From Acidobacteriota bacterium (GTDB lineage: Bacteria > Pseudomonadota > Alphaproteobacteria > Caulobacterales > Hyphomonadaceae), in assembly GCA_016712445.1 (NCBI GenBank), contig JADJRB010000001.1, positions 744,001 to 808,000 of the forward strand: a stretch of DNA of 64,000 nt, read 5' to 3'. The notes below the pieces were generated by a model, which saw nothing but the letters and a program-made list of their open reading frames with translations, was not told the DNA's origin and searched no databases. How positions within the stretch are numbered: the stretch's first letter is position 1; every line of letters starts with the position of its first letter. This document shows positions 51,562 to 60,064 of the stretch, piece after piece. Both the position numbers and the translations under genes were made by a program.

Positions 51562-51594
51562 AAAAACCCCGTCAGCCCCGCTGGCGGGGTTTTT
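51562..51594 (+). terminator. Rho-independent terminator after rpsU
   Basis: CCCCGTCAG and CTGGCGGGG form a 9-bp stem with one mismatch and a 5-nt loop, flanked by A5 and T5. It lies 27 bp past the stop codon. Confidence 0.92.
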
Positions 51595-51643
51595 CGTTGT
51601 GCCGCAATCCGGTTATCTGGCGGCGCCTCAAAGGGAGTCCCGG

Positions 51644-53335
51644 ATGCTGCTCCGAAACCTCATCGCCCTCGCCAGCTTCACTGCGCTGTCCGGCATGTCG
51701 CCGCGCGCCGACGCCGTCCAGTGGCACATCACACCGGTCGTGGAATCGGGCGCGGTCACCCGCCTCGACATGTCGCTCAGCTTTCCCGGCGACGCCGACG
51801 GCGTGACCGAAGTTCAGCTGCCGGATGAGTGGGGCGGCGAACGCGAGCTCTACCGCGGCCTGTGGGACATCCGGGCCACCGGCGGCGAAGTCGATGCGGC
51901 GAGCCCGCCGGGCAAGCTCGTCCTGCGTCATGCGCCCGGCGCGCACCTGCGTCTCGACTGGAAAGTCGGATCGGGTCCCGATGCACCAGACGCCAAACTC
52001 GGCGGCAACGACTACCGCCCGCGCTTCGCGCCGGACCATTTCTATTTCATCGGCTTCACCGTCCTGCCCCAGCCGGACTCGCTCTCTGAGACGACCGCCG
52101 CCCGCGTCACGCTCGATCGGCCGGACGGCCTCACCCTTGTCTCCGATCTCGACCATGCCGGCCCCTCCGGCCGCACGACCTTCGGCAACCTCTCCCAGAG
52201 CGCCGTCTTCGGCGGCAACCTCCGCCTGATCGAATCGGGCAAGGCCCGCCTCGCGCTCGTCGGCACGTTCGACACGCTGGACGATGCCTTCTGGCAGCAG
52301 ACCTTCACCGCCATCGCCTCCGCCGAGCGCCGCTACTGGTCGTCCGGCGACGAACCCTTCCTTGTCACCGTCATCGCCGAGCCGGCTGAACCCGAGTCCT
52401 ACTCCATCGGCGGCACCGGCCTCGGCGACGCCTTCTCCCTGTTCTCCGGCGCCAACATGCAGGCGGAGGATGCCGCCCCGCTGATCGCACACGAAATGAT
52501 GCACACTTGGATTCCCCACCGCATCGGCCGGATGCCGGAGGAGGACGAAGCGCGCCATTACTGGCTGTCGGAAGGCTTCACCGACTGGGCCACCTTCCGA
52601 GTCCTCGTGCGCGAAGGCCTCTGGTCACCCGCAGACTTCGCCAAGGCGTTCAATCAGGCCGCCAAAGCCTTCGACATTTCACCGGTGCGCACGGCCACAG
52701 CCAGCGACATTGCGGACGGCTTCTGGTCGAGCCAGGAGATGAGCCGCCTGCCCTACCAGAAGGGCATGCTGATCGCGGCGTGGCTCGACGCAGGCATCCG
52801 TGGCCGCACGAAAGGCAAGTCCGACCTGGACGACGTGCTGCTGCGCATGCAGCGCGCCGCCAGCCGCGACACCGATGCCTATGCCTACGACCTGCTCGTT
52901 CGCGAAGTGAAGAAAGTGGCCGGATGGGATGTCGCCGCGGAGCTGGACGCCATGGCGATGCAGGGCGCGCCGGTGACGCTCGCCGAAGACACGTTCGCAC
53001 CGTGCGGCAAGGTCACGGTGACCGCCGGACCGATCTGGGAACGCGGGTTCGATTTCTCGGCAACTGCCGCGGCCGGCTGGAAGATCCAGGGCGTGGAGGA
53101 GTCCAGCCGCGCCTATGAAGCGGGCCTGCGCAACGACATGGAACTGCGCTCATGGTCGGAAGACTCGCGCGACCGCACGCCGGAGAAAGAAGCGACCGCG
53201 CTCGTCACAGAAGGCGACGGTGTGCGCGCCATCACCTGGCTGCCGGCCAGCCGCGAAGATTTTCCGGTGCGCAGCCTGCTGCTTGCGGATGTCGCGAACG
53301 ACGCGGCCTGCGCGCGTCGCCTCTCAGGCGAATAA
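51644..53335 (+). CDS. M61-like (glycyl aminopeptidase-type) exported metallopeptidase
   Basis: 563 aa from ATG 51644 with AAGGGAG upstream. Signal peptide LLRNLIALASFTALSGMSPRADA. The zinc site is H283-E284-M-M-H287 in HEMMHTW, followed by YWLSEGFTDWATF with the third ligand Glu. It resembles M61-type gluzincins (N-terminal beta domain, catalytic domain, C-terminal PDZ-like part with GVEESSRAYEAGLRNDMEL). It is predicted to be periplasmic; substrates are unknown. Confidence 0.9.
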   Translation: MLLRNLIALASFTALSGMSPRADAVQWHITPVVESGAVTRLDMSLSFPGDADGVTEVQLPDEWGGERELYRGLWDIRATGGEVDAASPPGKLVLRHAPGAHLRLDWKVGSGPDAPDAKLGGNDYRPRFAPDHFYFIGFTVLPQPDSLSETTAARVTLDRPDGLTLVSDLDHAGPSGRTTFGNLSQSAVFGGNLRLIESGKARLALVGTFDTLDDAFWQQTFTAIASAERRYWSSGDEPFLVTVIAEPAEPESYSIGGTGLGDAFSLFSGANMQAEDAAPLIAHEMMHTWIPHRIGRMPEEDEARHYWLSEGFTDWATFRVLVREGLWSPADFAKAFNQAAKAFDISPVRTATASDIADGFWSSQEMSRLPYQKGMLIAAWLDAGIRGRTKGKSDLDDVLLRMQRAASRDTDAYAYDLLVREVKKVAGWDVAAELDAMAMQGAPVTLAEDTFAPCGKVTVTAGPIWERGFDFSATAAAGWKIQGVEESSRAYEAGLRNDMELRSWSEDSRDRTPEKEATALVTEGDGVRAITWLPASREDFPVRSLLLADVANDAACARRLSGE

Positions 53336-53423
53336 GCCGGCCGGATCGTTGGCCGCGCACCCTTTGGCGGCTTCAAGCCTGCATTAACCCTCGATTTTGG
53401 GAATCGTTGGAACTGCGCTGCGC

Positions 53424-53440
53424 TTTGGCCGTTGGCCAAA
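53424..53440. promoter_or_regulatory. 17-bp inverted repeat upstream of an unknown gene
   Basis: TTTGGCC-GTT-GGCCAAA is a perfect 7-3-7 inverted repeat, 31 bp before a possible ATG at 53471. It could be an operator or an early RNA hairpin; no match is known. Confidence 0.4.
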
Positions 53441-53470
53441 CAGACGCTTACAGAAAAGACAGGTTCCAGC

Positions 53471-53506
53471 ATGTCTCGTTCAGCCTTCTTCGAATACCGC
53501 GCCTGA
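53471..53506 (+). other. Short ORF in frame with the following gene, ending in TGA
   Basis: ATG at 53471 gives MSRSAFFEYRA then TGA at 53504. The next gene (starting TTG 53519) is in the same reading frame, so this 11-codon ORF and that gene are separated by a single stop codon. It could be the original N-terminus cut off by a nonsense change, or a leader peptide. The ribosome site upstream (ACAGG) is weak. Confidence 0.4.
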
Positions 53507-53518
53507 CCCTCGGATGGT

Positions 53519-54115
53519 TTGCCCCATATCGAAACCCTGCATCACCTGTTCGGCCTCGGCGTCGCCGAGATCCGCACCGACACCTACATCTTCTCGCCCC
53601 ATCGCCCGCGCTGGATGATCATGCTTCGCGGCGGAGAGAACCTCGAAATTCTCGAGAAGGACGGCGAGGACGGTCCGCTGTCGGTCTGGAAACAGGTGGC
53701 CCAGTCAGGCTTCCCGCTGCGGCGGAGCGTGGTCAAGCTGCTGCTCCAGGCCTTCCCGGACGCCGACCTCTCCCATCGCATCTATGTGCCGGGCGACGTC
53801 ATCTCCTGGCTCGACCGCGACACGCTCATGTTCACCGTCAGCACACGGTCGGTGAAGTTCGAGCGCGGTTCGTACTACGCCGAATTTTCGCAGGTGGAAG
53901 CAGATGGCCGCCGCGCCGAAACGTTTTCCATCAGCTCCCGGCGTGCAGAGTTCGTGATGGATGAAGTGCTGCCGCTGCTTCCGCTGCCGCGCCTCTCGAA
54001 CCTCGACTATGCATCCTGGCTCCTGGATCGCCCCTGGAATGCCGAACCCGTCGAATCCGGCCGGTTTGACGCCGTCAGATCGTTCTCGCTGGGCACGGCG
54101 GCGCAGGTGGCCTGA
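53519..54115 (+). CDS. Protein of unknown function with TTG start
   Basis: 198 aa starting at a TTG; no ATG or GTG is available nearer than the interrupted ATG at 53471. The N-terminal half reads FGLGVAEIRTDTYIFSPHRPRWMIMLRGGENLEILEKD; the middle contains YVPGDVISWLDRDTLMFTVSTRSVKFERGSYYAEFSQVEAD. There is no signal peptide or membrane span. Beta-rich with a helical centre; no family was recognised. It stands alone between the M61 peptidase and the ABC exporter. Confidence 0.7.
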   Translation: MPHIETLHHLFGLGVAEIRTDTYIFSPHRPRWMIMLRGGENLEILEKDGEDGPLSVWKQVAQSGFPLRRSVVKLLLQAFPDADLSHRIYVPGDVISWLDRDTLMFTVSTRSVKFERGSYYAEFSQVEADGRRAETFSISSRRAEFVMDEVLPLLPLPRLSNLDYASWLLDRPWNAEPVESGRFDAVRSFSLGTAAQVA

Positions 54116-54136
54116 AGACGGCCAGCCACACGCTGC

Positions 54137-55522
54137 TCATCCCGCCTTCGGCTTCATCCCGAGTGCGCCCTTGATCATGCCGCCGAGGTCGCCGATGCCC
54201 GCACCGTGCACGGCGCCCGCGCGGTAGACCTTTGTCGCGCCCCAGACGATCACCGCCGTGGTCACCGCCATCAGCGCCATCTGCGCGAGGATTTCCCACA
54301 TCGGCGGGTCTTGAGGCATCCTCAGGATCAGCAGGAACGGCGTGAAGATCGGCACCCAGCTCGCATAGTCGATGACCGGCGAGCCGGGATCCTGGAAGGC
54401 CACGAAGATGGCGAACATTGGCAGCATCAGCAGGATCATCATCGGGCTCAGCAGCGTCTGCGCTTCCTGGATCGTGTCACACAGCGAGCCGAGTGCCATG
54501 AAGATCGCGCCGTAGAGCACATAGCCCAGTACGAAACTGATCAGGGCCGGGACGATCAGGCCGGGATCGGTCGCCGACGCTAGGAACGGGTCGATCATTT
54601 CGTCGAGGCCCGGCAGGCGCGTTGCCGCGATCACCGAACCCGCGCCCGCAAACAATGACCAGGACAGCATCATCGTCGAGGTGACTGCAAACACGGCAAG
54701 CAACTTGCCCGCGAGCAGTTCGGGCAGCTTCACAGACGTCAGCAGCGTGTCGAAGATCTTGTTGGAACGCTCCTCGATCGTACCCATCAGCAGGTACTGG
54801 ATGATCGAGAAGATCATCAGCCACAGGAAATAGGCGAGCGCCCCGGCCACGATCGCCGGCGCCTTGTCCGCCATGGTCACTTCCGAGCCACCGGTTGCCG
54901 GTTCCGCTTCGCTGCGCAGCCGGAAGGCCGTGACCGGCAGCGATGTCTCATCGACCGTCTTCAGGAAGTCCGCGCTCAGCCCCGCCTCAAGCAACGCCTC
55001 GCGCCGGCCAAGGTCGCGCATCGCCGTCTCGGCCGCGTAGCGCAGCGTCGCAACGTTCACGTCCGTGCTCCAGTATTGCAGCGCGCTGTCATCCGGCGTC
55101 AGCACGAAGGCGGCAAACAGCGGCTTCGGCCCGTCAGGTCCATCCACGAGCTTCTCGCCGAACAGGTAAGGCCGCAGCGCCTCCAGGCTGTCGCCGGGCG
55201 CCTCGACCTCGATGAACTTGCGCGGCGCCGCCGCGGCGGCCTGCGCCTCGGTGATCACCGCACCATCGCCGCCGGCAATCGACATCGCATCCTCGACCGC
55301 CCGCATCTCGACCCGCCGGAACTCGGCATCGATGGCGTCAGAAATCGCGCCGGTCGTCTCGACCACCGCATAATAGCGCACCGGCGAGGACGAGGCCGCG
55401 AAATAGCCGAAGCTCGCACCGATCACGAGGAAGATCGGCACCGCGGCAAGGCTGAGCCAGAAGCCCCAGGCCTTCACATAGCCCAGGAAATCGCGCCGGA
55501 AGATCAGGTAGATGTTGCGCAT
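54137..55522 (-). CDS. ABC-2 type exporter permease (NatB-like)
   Basis: 461 aa. A first helix (about residues 17-40) is followed by a long periplasmic domain of mixed alpha/beta character, then five or six helices (from IVAGALAYFLWLMIFSIIQYLLMG to the C-terminus). Layout matches the NatB/ABC-2 permease with an extracytoplasmic loop. A GTG 3 bp upstream is an alternative start. The ATG overlaps the stop codon of the ATPase gene by 1 bp, so the pair is translated together. The substrate is unknown (sodium or a drug in relatives). Confidence 0.9.
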   Translation of the reverse strand: MRNIYLIFRRDFLGYVKAWGFWLSLAAVPIFLVIGASFGYFAASSSPVRYYAVVETTGAISDAIDAEFRRVEMRAVEDAMSIAGGDGAVITEAQAAAAAPRKFIEVEAPGDSLEALRPYLFGEKLVDGPDGPKPLFAAFVLTPDDSALQYWSTDVNVATLRYAAETAMRDLGRREALLEAGLSADFLKTVDETSLPVTAFRLRSEAEPATGGSEVTMADKAPAIVAGALAYFLWLMIFSIIQYLLMGTIEERSNKIFDTLLTSVKLPELLAGKLLAVFAVTSTMMLSWSLFAGAGSVIAATRLPGLDEMIDPFLASATDPGLIVPALISFVLGYVLYGAIFMALGSLCDTIQEAQTLLSPMMILLMLPMFAIFVAFQDPGSPVIDYASWVPIFTPFLLILRMPQDPPMWEILAQMALMAVTTAVIVWGATKVYRAGAVHGAGIGDLGGMIKGALGMKPKAG

Positions 55523-56490
55523 CACGCGGCCTCCACTTCGGCGGCAACCGGCGTGTCCAGCGCCGCTGCCTCTGCCTCGCCCACCAGCGAGACGAACACA
55601 TCGCGCAGCCGCGCCTCCTCCGGCTGGAAGCCGAGGATCGGCGCGCCCGCTTCAAGCGCCGCCCGCAGCGCATCCTGCGAGCCGCGCCCGGCAGGCAATG
55701 CCACGCGCCAGCTGTCACCCGGTCCCTTGTCGGCCGCCCGTTGTGCCTCGAACCCCTTCGGTGCCAGCGCCGCCGCAAGGTCGAACCCGTGCTCCACCGC
55801 CATGCGCGCACCCTGCCCGAGGCTCGCATACGCCGCATCGAGTGTGCCGTCGAACACCTTGCGCCCGCGCGCCAGCATCACGATCCGGTCGCACAGCCGC
55901 TCGGCATGTTCCATGACATGCGTTGAGAAAAGGATCGTCGCCCCGCGCGCATGTTCGGCGCGGATCAGGTCTTCCAGCGTCTGCTGGTTCATCGGGTCGA
56001 GGCCCGAGAACGGCTCGTCGAGGATCAGGAAGTCCGGCCGGTGCGCCAGCGTCGACAGGATCTGCACCTTCTGCGCCATGCCCTTCGAAAGTTTCGATAT
56101 CCGCGTCAGCCGGAACTTGCCGAGCCCGGTCGACTCCAGCAGCTCATCGGCCCGCGCCTTCGCCTCAGCCGCGCCCATACCTTTCAGCCGCGCGAAATAG
56201 GTGATCGTGTCGCGCGCGGTCATCTTCTTGTAGAGGCCCCGCTCTTCCGGAAGGAAGCCGACCCGTTTCAGCGCGCCGATCTCCGGCTTCGCCCCGAACA
56301 GTGCCACCTCGCCTTCATCCGGCGCCATCACGCCCAGCGCCATCCGCAGGCTGGTCGACTTGCCCGCCCCGTTGGGTCCGAGGAAGCCGACGATCTGCCC
56401 GGCCGGCACGTCGAATGACAGGCTGTTGACGGCGGTGAACCCGCCAAACCTCTTTGTCGCGCCAGACATGACGAGTGGTGCGTCGCCCAT
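55522..56490 (-). CDS. ABC exporter ATP-binding protein (NatA-like)
   Basis: 322 aa. Walker A is GPNGAGKST, the Q-loop area is FLPEERGLYKKMT, the signature is LSKGM and Walker B is FLILDEPFSGLDP, with the switch His in FSTHVMEHA. The C-terminal 90 residues are a further domain typical of NatA-type ATPases. It drives export through the permease encoded downstream. It is the first gene of the pair. Confidence 0.95.
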   Translation of the reverse strand: MGDAPLVMSGATKRFGGFTAVNSLSFDVPAGQIVGFLGPNGAGKSTSLRMALGVMAPDEGEVALFGAKPEIGALKRVGFLPEERGLYKKMTARDTITYFARLKGMGAAEAKARADELLESTGLGKFRLTRISKLSKGMAQKVQILSTLAHRPDFLILDEPFSGLDPMNQQTLEDLIRAEHARGATILFSTHVMEHAERLCDRIVMLARGRKVFDGTLDAAYASLGQGARMAVEHGFDLAAALAPKGFEAQRAADKGPGDSWRVALPAGRGSQDALRAALEAGAPILGFQPEEARLRDVFVSLVGEAEAAALDTPVAAEVEAA

Positions 56491-56616
56491 CGGCGGCCTC
56501 CTCCAACAGCTTCAAAACCAGACTTTAGCGCTTTTCGATAAAGCTCAAGGTTTATGACCTGTGAAGGCTTAGGGGCGCGTTAAGCCCCGCCGTCGGAATT
56601 GTGCAGAATCAGCGTC

Positions 56617-56919
56617 CTAGAGGACGGCGCCGAACAGCCAGATCATCGCCTGCACGATCAGCGCGAGGACGATCATCACCACCACGGTCGCCATCCAGCG
56701 GCCACCGAGGTTCATCAGCAGGCCGGCCGCAAAGCCGACAATCGCCATGATGCCCAGCGACACAGCCCAGTTCAGGCCGATTGCGATCGCCAGGGTGGCG
56801 TGGCCGACCATCAGGATGATCAGCAGGCCGCCCCAGACGCTGCCCGTGATGAAGCCGTCCCAGGTCGCTTTCTGGTCGCGGATATCCATATCGCCGTGAT
56901 GGTATTCGTGGCTGGCCAT
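56617..56919 (-). CDS. aa3-type cytochrome c oxidase subunit IV
   Basis: 100 aa. The family motif GDMDIRDQKATWDGFIT at the N-terminus is followed by three hydrophobic helices. It is a small stabilising subunit of the alphaproteobacterial aa3 oxidase in the inner membrane. The catalytic oxidase genes are not in this window. Confidence 0.85.
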   Translation of the reverse strand: MASHEYHHGDMDIRDQKATWDGFITGSVWGGLLIILMVGHATLAIAIGLNWAVSLGIMAIVGFAAGLLMNLGGRWMATVVVMIVLALIVQAMIWLFGAVL

Positions 56920-56999
56920 GTTGCCCTCTTGGAATCGGTATGCGGCCTTCTAGCGGGGCCGGCGCCAGCCATCAAGCGCGGCAAAGCGCCCCTCCGGCG

Positions 57000-57446
57000 T
57001 CAGTTCAGGGCCTTGCCCGGCTTGCGTTTCGGCGGCGTCGGCGCAAACGGCGCCGGCAGCGGCAAAGCCGCCACGCCTTCTTCCTTCAGGGCCTCGCGCT
57101 CCTCGGGCGTCGTCTCGCCCCAGATCGGGCGGTCATCCTGTTCGCCGTAATACATCGCGCGGGCTTCTTCGGCGAAACCGTCGCCCACATAATCGAAATT
57201 CTCGGCCACATGCGCGCGCGCTTTCGCGGCAAATTCTGCGAACGCCTTTTCCGGATCGGGCGACGGCGTCCTGCCCTTCGTCGTTTTCACCGCGGGGGCC
57301 ATGATCTGCTTGTCGACCCGGCGTCCGTCGCATTCCGGACACGCCACCTGCCGGCGTTTCGCCAGCCGGTCATACGCCTCCGACGAGGCAAACCAGGCCT
57401 CGAAGCCGTGATCGCACTCCTGGCAGGCCAGCGCGTAGCGGATCAT
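57000..57446 (-). CDS. DUF1178-family zinc-ribbon-like protein
   Basis: 148 aa. The N-terminus carries CQECDHGFEAWF, and CPECDGRRVDKQIMAPAV follows at about residue 36, giving two C-x-x-C pairs for a zinc ribbon. The C-terminal half is YVGDGFAEEARAMYYGEQDDRPIWGETTPEEREALKEEGV, typical of the family. The function is unknown. It starts 13 bp after grxC in the comF-grxC-DUF1178 run. Confidence 0.93.
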   Translation of the reverse strand: MIRYALACQECDHGFEAWFASSEAYDRLAKRRQVACPECDGRRVDKQIMAPAVKTTKGRTPSPDPEKAFAEFAAKARAHVAENFDYVGDGFAEEARAMYYGEQDDRPIWGETTPEEREALKEEGVAALPLPAPFAPTPPKRKPGKALN

Positions 57447-57459
57447 GCCTGCGGCCTCC

Positions 57460-57720
57460 TCAGGCCCCGGCCAGCATCGGGTCGAGCTTGCCGGCCCGGT
57501 CCAGCGCCATTATGTCGTCGCAGCCGCCGATATGCGTCTCGCCCACAAATATCTGCGGGAATGTCTTCCCGCCGTGCGAGCGCTGAACCATTTCCTCGCG
57601 CTTCGCCGCGTCCATGCCGGCATCAATCTCGGTGAAGTCGGCCTTCTTGTCCTTCAGCAGCGCCACCGCCCGCGAGCAATAGGGGCAAAACTGGCGCGTA
57701 TAGATCGTGACCTTGGCCAT
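57460..57720 (-). CDS. grxC: Glutaredoxin 3
   Basis: 86 aa, full length. C12-P-Y-C15 active site, followed by the cis-Pro region FPQIFVGETHIGGCDD for glutathione binding. It reduces protein disulfides and mixed disulfides with glutathione in the cytosol. It is the middle gene of comF-grxC-DUF1178. Confidence 0.96.
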   Translation of the reverse strand: MAKVTIYTRQFCPYCSRAVALLKDKKADFTEIDAGMDAAKREEMVQRSHGGKTFPQIFVGETHIGGCDDIMALDRAGKLDPMLAGA

Positions 57721-57769
57721 CCGGCATTCCTTTCCTTGGCACGGCTACATCCTGCCGCTTCAGGTTTTA

Positions 57770-58540
57770 TTATATGGTTACGTCGGTTTCCCGGACAACG
57801 CGGGCCAGCACAAGCACGTCAACCTGCCGCGCCCCCGCCTGTTTCAGGGCGCGCGTGCAGGCCGACAGGGTCGCGCCGGTGGTCAGCACATCGTCCACCA
57901 GCAGCACCCGCTGCCCGGCGATCCGGCCCGCCCGCGACGCGCGCACCTTGAACGCGCCGGACACATTGCGCCGGCGCGCCCTGCCCCCAAGCCCGGCCTG
58001 GCTGACGGTCCGCCGGGTGCGCACCAGCGCGTCGACCGCAACCGGCCGGCCGGCCGCCGCGCCAATCGCCTGCGCCAGCCAGCCCGACTGGTTGAAGCCG
58101 CGCACGACCAGCCGCGTATAGTGCAGCGGCACCGGCACCAGCACATCCGCCTCGTCGATCAGGCTGCCGCCCGCCTGCCGCATCCAGCCGCACAGCGTCT
58201 CGAGCCCGTCCCGCCGCCCGGCCCGCTTCAGCTCCAGCACCGGCCGGCGCGAGGTGTCATCGTAGACCAGTGCCGCCCGCGCCCGGTCCCAGCGCGGCGG
58301 CCGGGCGAGGCAGACCGCGCACCAGGTCTCGTCGCCCGTGCGATAGTCCAGCGGCACCCCGCAGCGGTCGCACAAGGGATCGGAAATGAACCGCAGCTGC
58401 TGGAAATCGCCCGGCGACAGCGGCCCGCTGCCCATCCCCCGCGCGCCGCTCAGCAGCGAGCGCGGCGGCCAGAAGAAATCGGCGCCCTGCCGGAGAAACG
58501 CCTTGGCCCCGGCGCCCCGCTTGGGCATATCGCTCGCCAT
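57770..58540 (-). CDS. ComF-family phosphoribosyltransferase-like protein
   Basis: 256 aa. An N-terminal zinc-binding area (DPLCDRCGVPL and WCAVC) is followed by a phosphoribosyltransferase fold with the PRPP motif RVLLVDDVLTTGATLSACTRAL. In competent bacteria ComF takes part in DNA uptake; elsewhere the role is unknown. An alternative ATG is at 58528. The ATG at 58540 shares its CATG with the divergent methyltransferase ATG. Confidence 0.9.
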   Translation of the reverse strand: MASDMPKRGAGAKAFLRQGADFFWPPRSLLSGARGMGSGPLSPGDFQQLRFISDPLCDRCGVPLDYRTGDETWCAVCLARPPRWDRARAALVYDDTSRRPVLELKRAGRRDGLETLCGWMRQAGGSLIDEADVLVPVPLHYTRLVVRGFNQSGWLAQAIGAAAGRPVAVDALVRTRRTVSQAGLGGRARRRNVSGAFKVRASRAGRIAGQRVLLVDDVLTTGATLSACTRALKQAGARQVDVLVLARVVRETDVTI

Positions 58541-59444
58541 GCCGTCCCCCTCGCCATCCCCCCCGCAGATCTTCGACCGCGCGCGGATTGCCGCCCGCCG
58601 CGAACGGGCTGCGCGAACTTTTGCAGACTATGACTTCCTGCGCCAGCGGGTGGCCGGCGATATCGAAAGCCGCCTCGACGACACATCGCGCCGGTTCGAG
58701 CGCGGCCTCGAGCTTGGCAGCGCCGGCGGCGCATTGTCTGCGCGCCTCGTCGCCAGCGGCAAGGTCGCGGCGATGGTCGCCGCCGATACCGCGCCAGCCT
58801 TTCTTTCTGCGGCTGCAGCGCGCGGCCTTCCCGCTGCCTTCGCCGACGAGGAACAGCTGCCGTTCGAACCCGCCAGCTTCGATCTCGTGGTGGCACCGCT
58901 GACCCTGCACTGGGTCAACGACCTGCCCGGCACGCTGGCGCAAGTCCGCCGCATCCTCAAGCCGGACGGCCTGTTCGCAGGCGCCCTGTTCGGAGCCGGT
59001 ACATTGCCGGAACTACGCAGTGTACTGACGGATGCCGAGACCGAACTGATGGGCGGCCTCGCGCCGCGTCTCTCGCCGCTCCCGGGCCTGCGCGACATGG
59101 CGGGCCTGCTGCAGCGCGCCGGCCTCGCCTTGCCGGTCGCCGACCGGGACACGGTCGTCGTGCGCTATGGCGATCCCCGGAAGCTGTTCGCAGACCTGAA
59201 AGGCATGGGCGAGCGCGCCGCCTTCGCGCCGGGCATGGCGCAGCCCCTGCCCCGGCGCGTGCTGGCCCGCGCGCTCGCCCTCTACCGCGAACGCTTCGCG
59301 CAGGCCGATGGGCGGGTGCCCGCCACATTCGAGATCGTGCACGTGATGGGTTGGGCGCCTGCCCCCGGACAGCCGCAACCGCTGAAGCCCGGCAGCGCCA
59401 AAGCCAGCCTTGCCGCCGCCGTGAAGCGCACGCCCGAAACCTGA
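58539..59444 (+). CDS. SAM-dependent methyltransferase (BioC/NDUFAF5-like)
   Basis: 301 aa from ATG 58539. The SAM-binding region is DDTSRRFERGLELGSAGGALSARL, weaker in glycines than usual, with VVAADTAPAFL and the motif SFDLVVAPLTLHWVNDLPGTLAQVRRILKPDGLFAGALFG, which is typical of the malonyl-ACP O-methyltransferase / NDUFAF5 type. It might act in biotin synthesis or complex I assembly; the family cannot be fixed without more context. It is head-to-head with comF with no gap. Confidence 0.87.
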   Translation: MPSPSPSPPQIFDRARIAARRERAARTFADYDFLRQRVAGDIESRLDDTSRRFERGLELGSAGGALSARLVASGKVAAMVAADTAPAFLSAAAARGLPAAFADEEQLPFEPASFDLVVAPLTLHWVNDLPGTLAQVRRILKPDGLFAGALFGAGTLPELRSVLTDAETELMGGLAPRLSPLPGLRDMAGLLQRAGLALPVADRDTVVVRYGDPRKLFADLKGMGERAAFAPGMAQPLPRRVLARALALYRERFAQADGRVPATFEIVHVMGWAPAPGQPQPLKPGSAKASLAAAVKRTPET

Positions 59445-59469
59445 TTGTGGTTTTTTGTCCGTCTCCGGA

Positions 59470-59643
59470 CTAGCCGATCACCAGCTCGCTCTCGAGCATT
59501 TCGTAGGTGTCGCTGTTGGCATCAGCTACGGCGGTCAGGCCGCCCAGCACTGTCACGACGATGAGGCCGACAATCAGTCCGTATTCAACGGCCGTCGCGC
59601 CGCTCTCGTCTGAAACAAAGTCTGCAAAGCAGCGCGGGGTCAC
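59470..59643 (-). CDS. Orphan Flp/Fap-type IVb pilin
   Basis: 57 aa from a GTG. The prepilin motif is SGATAVEYGLIVGLIVV with the glutamate five residues after the processing Gly and the following Tyr (type IVb Flp signature), then a hydrophobic helix and the tail NSDTYEMLESELVIG. Cleavage by a prepilin peptidase of TadV/CpaA type is expected. It stands 16 bp after mutT, with no cpa/tad genes in this window. The ribosome site is weak, and an upstream start is not available in frame. Confidence 0.7.
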   Translation of the reverse strand: MTPRCFADFVSDESGATAVEYGLIVGLIVVTVLGGLTAVADANSDTYEMLESELVIG

Positions 59644-59659
59644 GATCAGTTCGCTTTCG

Positions 59660-60064
59660 TCAGGTCCGTTTGGCCAGCCAGTCGAACAGGGGAAGGTCTG
59701 CCGGTGGCGCGGGGTAGTCTCCCAGCCTGGAAACATCGACCCACGCGGTGGCTTGTCCTTCGCGTGGCTGGATGGCCCCAGACCAGTTCTTGCACCCGTA
59801 TAGTGGCATCAACAGGTGAAAGGCCGGGTAACTGAAGCTTGCGAAAGTGAGCGGTTCCAGTGCGCTTTCATTAACCGTGATCGAAAGTTCTTCCTCGAGT
59901 TCGCGCACGAGCGCCGCTTCGGGGGTTTCGCCCGGCTCCAGCTTGCCGCCCGGAAACTCCCACAGCCCCGCCAACTGCTTGCCCTCCGGCCGCTGTGCCA
60001 GAAGGATGCGTCCCCGGTCATCGAACAAGGCCGCTGCCACAACGAGCAGCACGCGCCCGCTCAT
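59660..60064 (-). CDS. mutT: 8-oxo-dGTP diphosphatase (MutT)
   Basis: 134 aa from ATG 60064, which overlaps the argJ stop by 4 bp (ATGA). The Nudix box is GGKLEPGETPEAALVRELEEELSI. The N-terminal VAAALFDDRGRILLAQRPEGKQLAGLWEFPG is the typical MutT opening. It removes oxidised guanine nucleotides from the pool. It is co-translated with argJ. Confidence 0.95.
   Translation of the reverse strand: MSGRVLLVVAAALFDDRGRILLAQRPEGKQLAGLWEFPGGKLEPGETPEAALVRELEEELSITVNESALEPLTFASFSYPAFHLLMPLYGCKNWSGAIQPREGQATAWVDVSRLGDYPAPPADLPLFDWLAKRT

Noticed and set aside
53504..53506. TGA read as selenocysteine
   Set aside because: No SECIS-like hairpin directly after the TGA and no selenoprotein family match; nonsense change or leader ORF is simpler.
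59451..59470. T run plus GTCCG/CGGAC hairpin between the methyltransferase and pilin genes as a terminator
   Set aside because: The T run is before the hairpin on the plus strand and gives an A run after it on the minus strand, so neither direction fits an intrinsic terminator.
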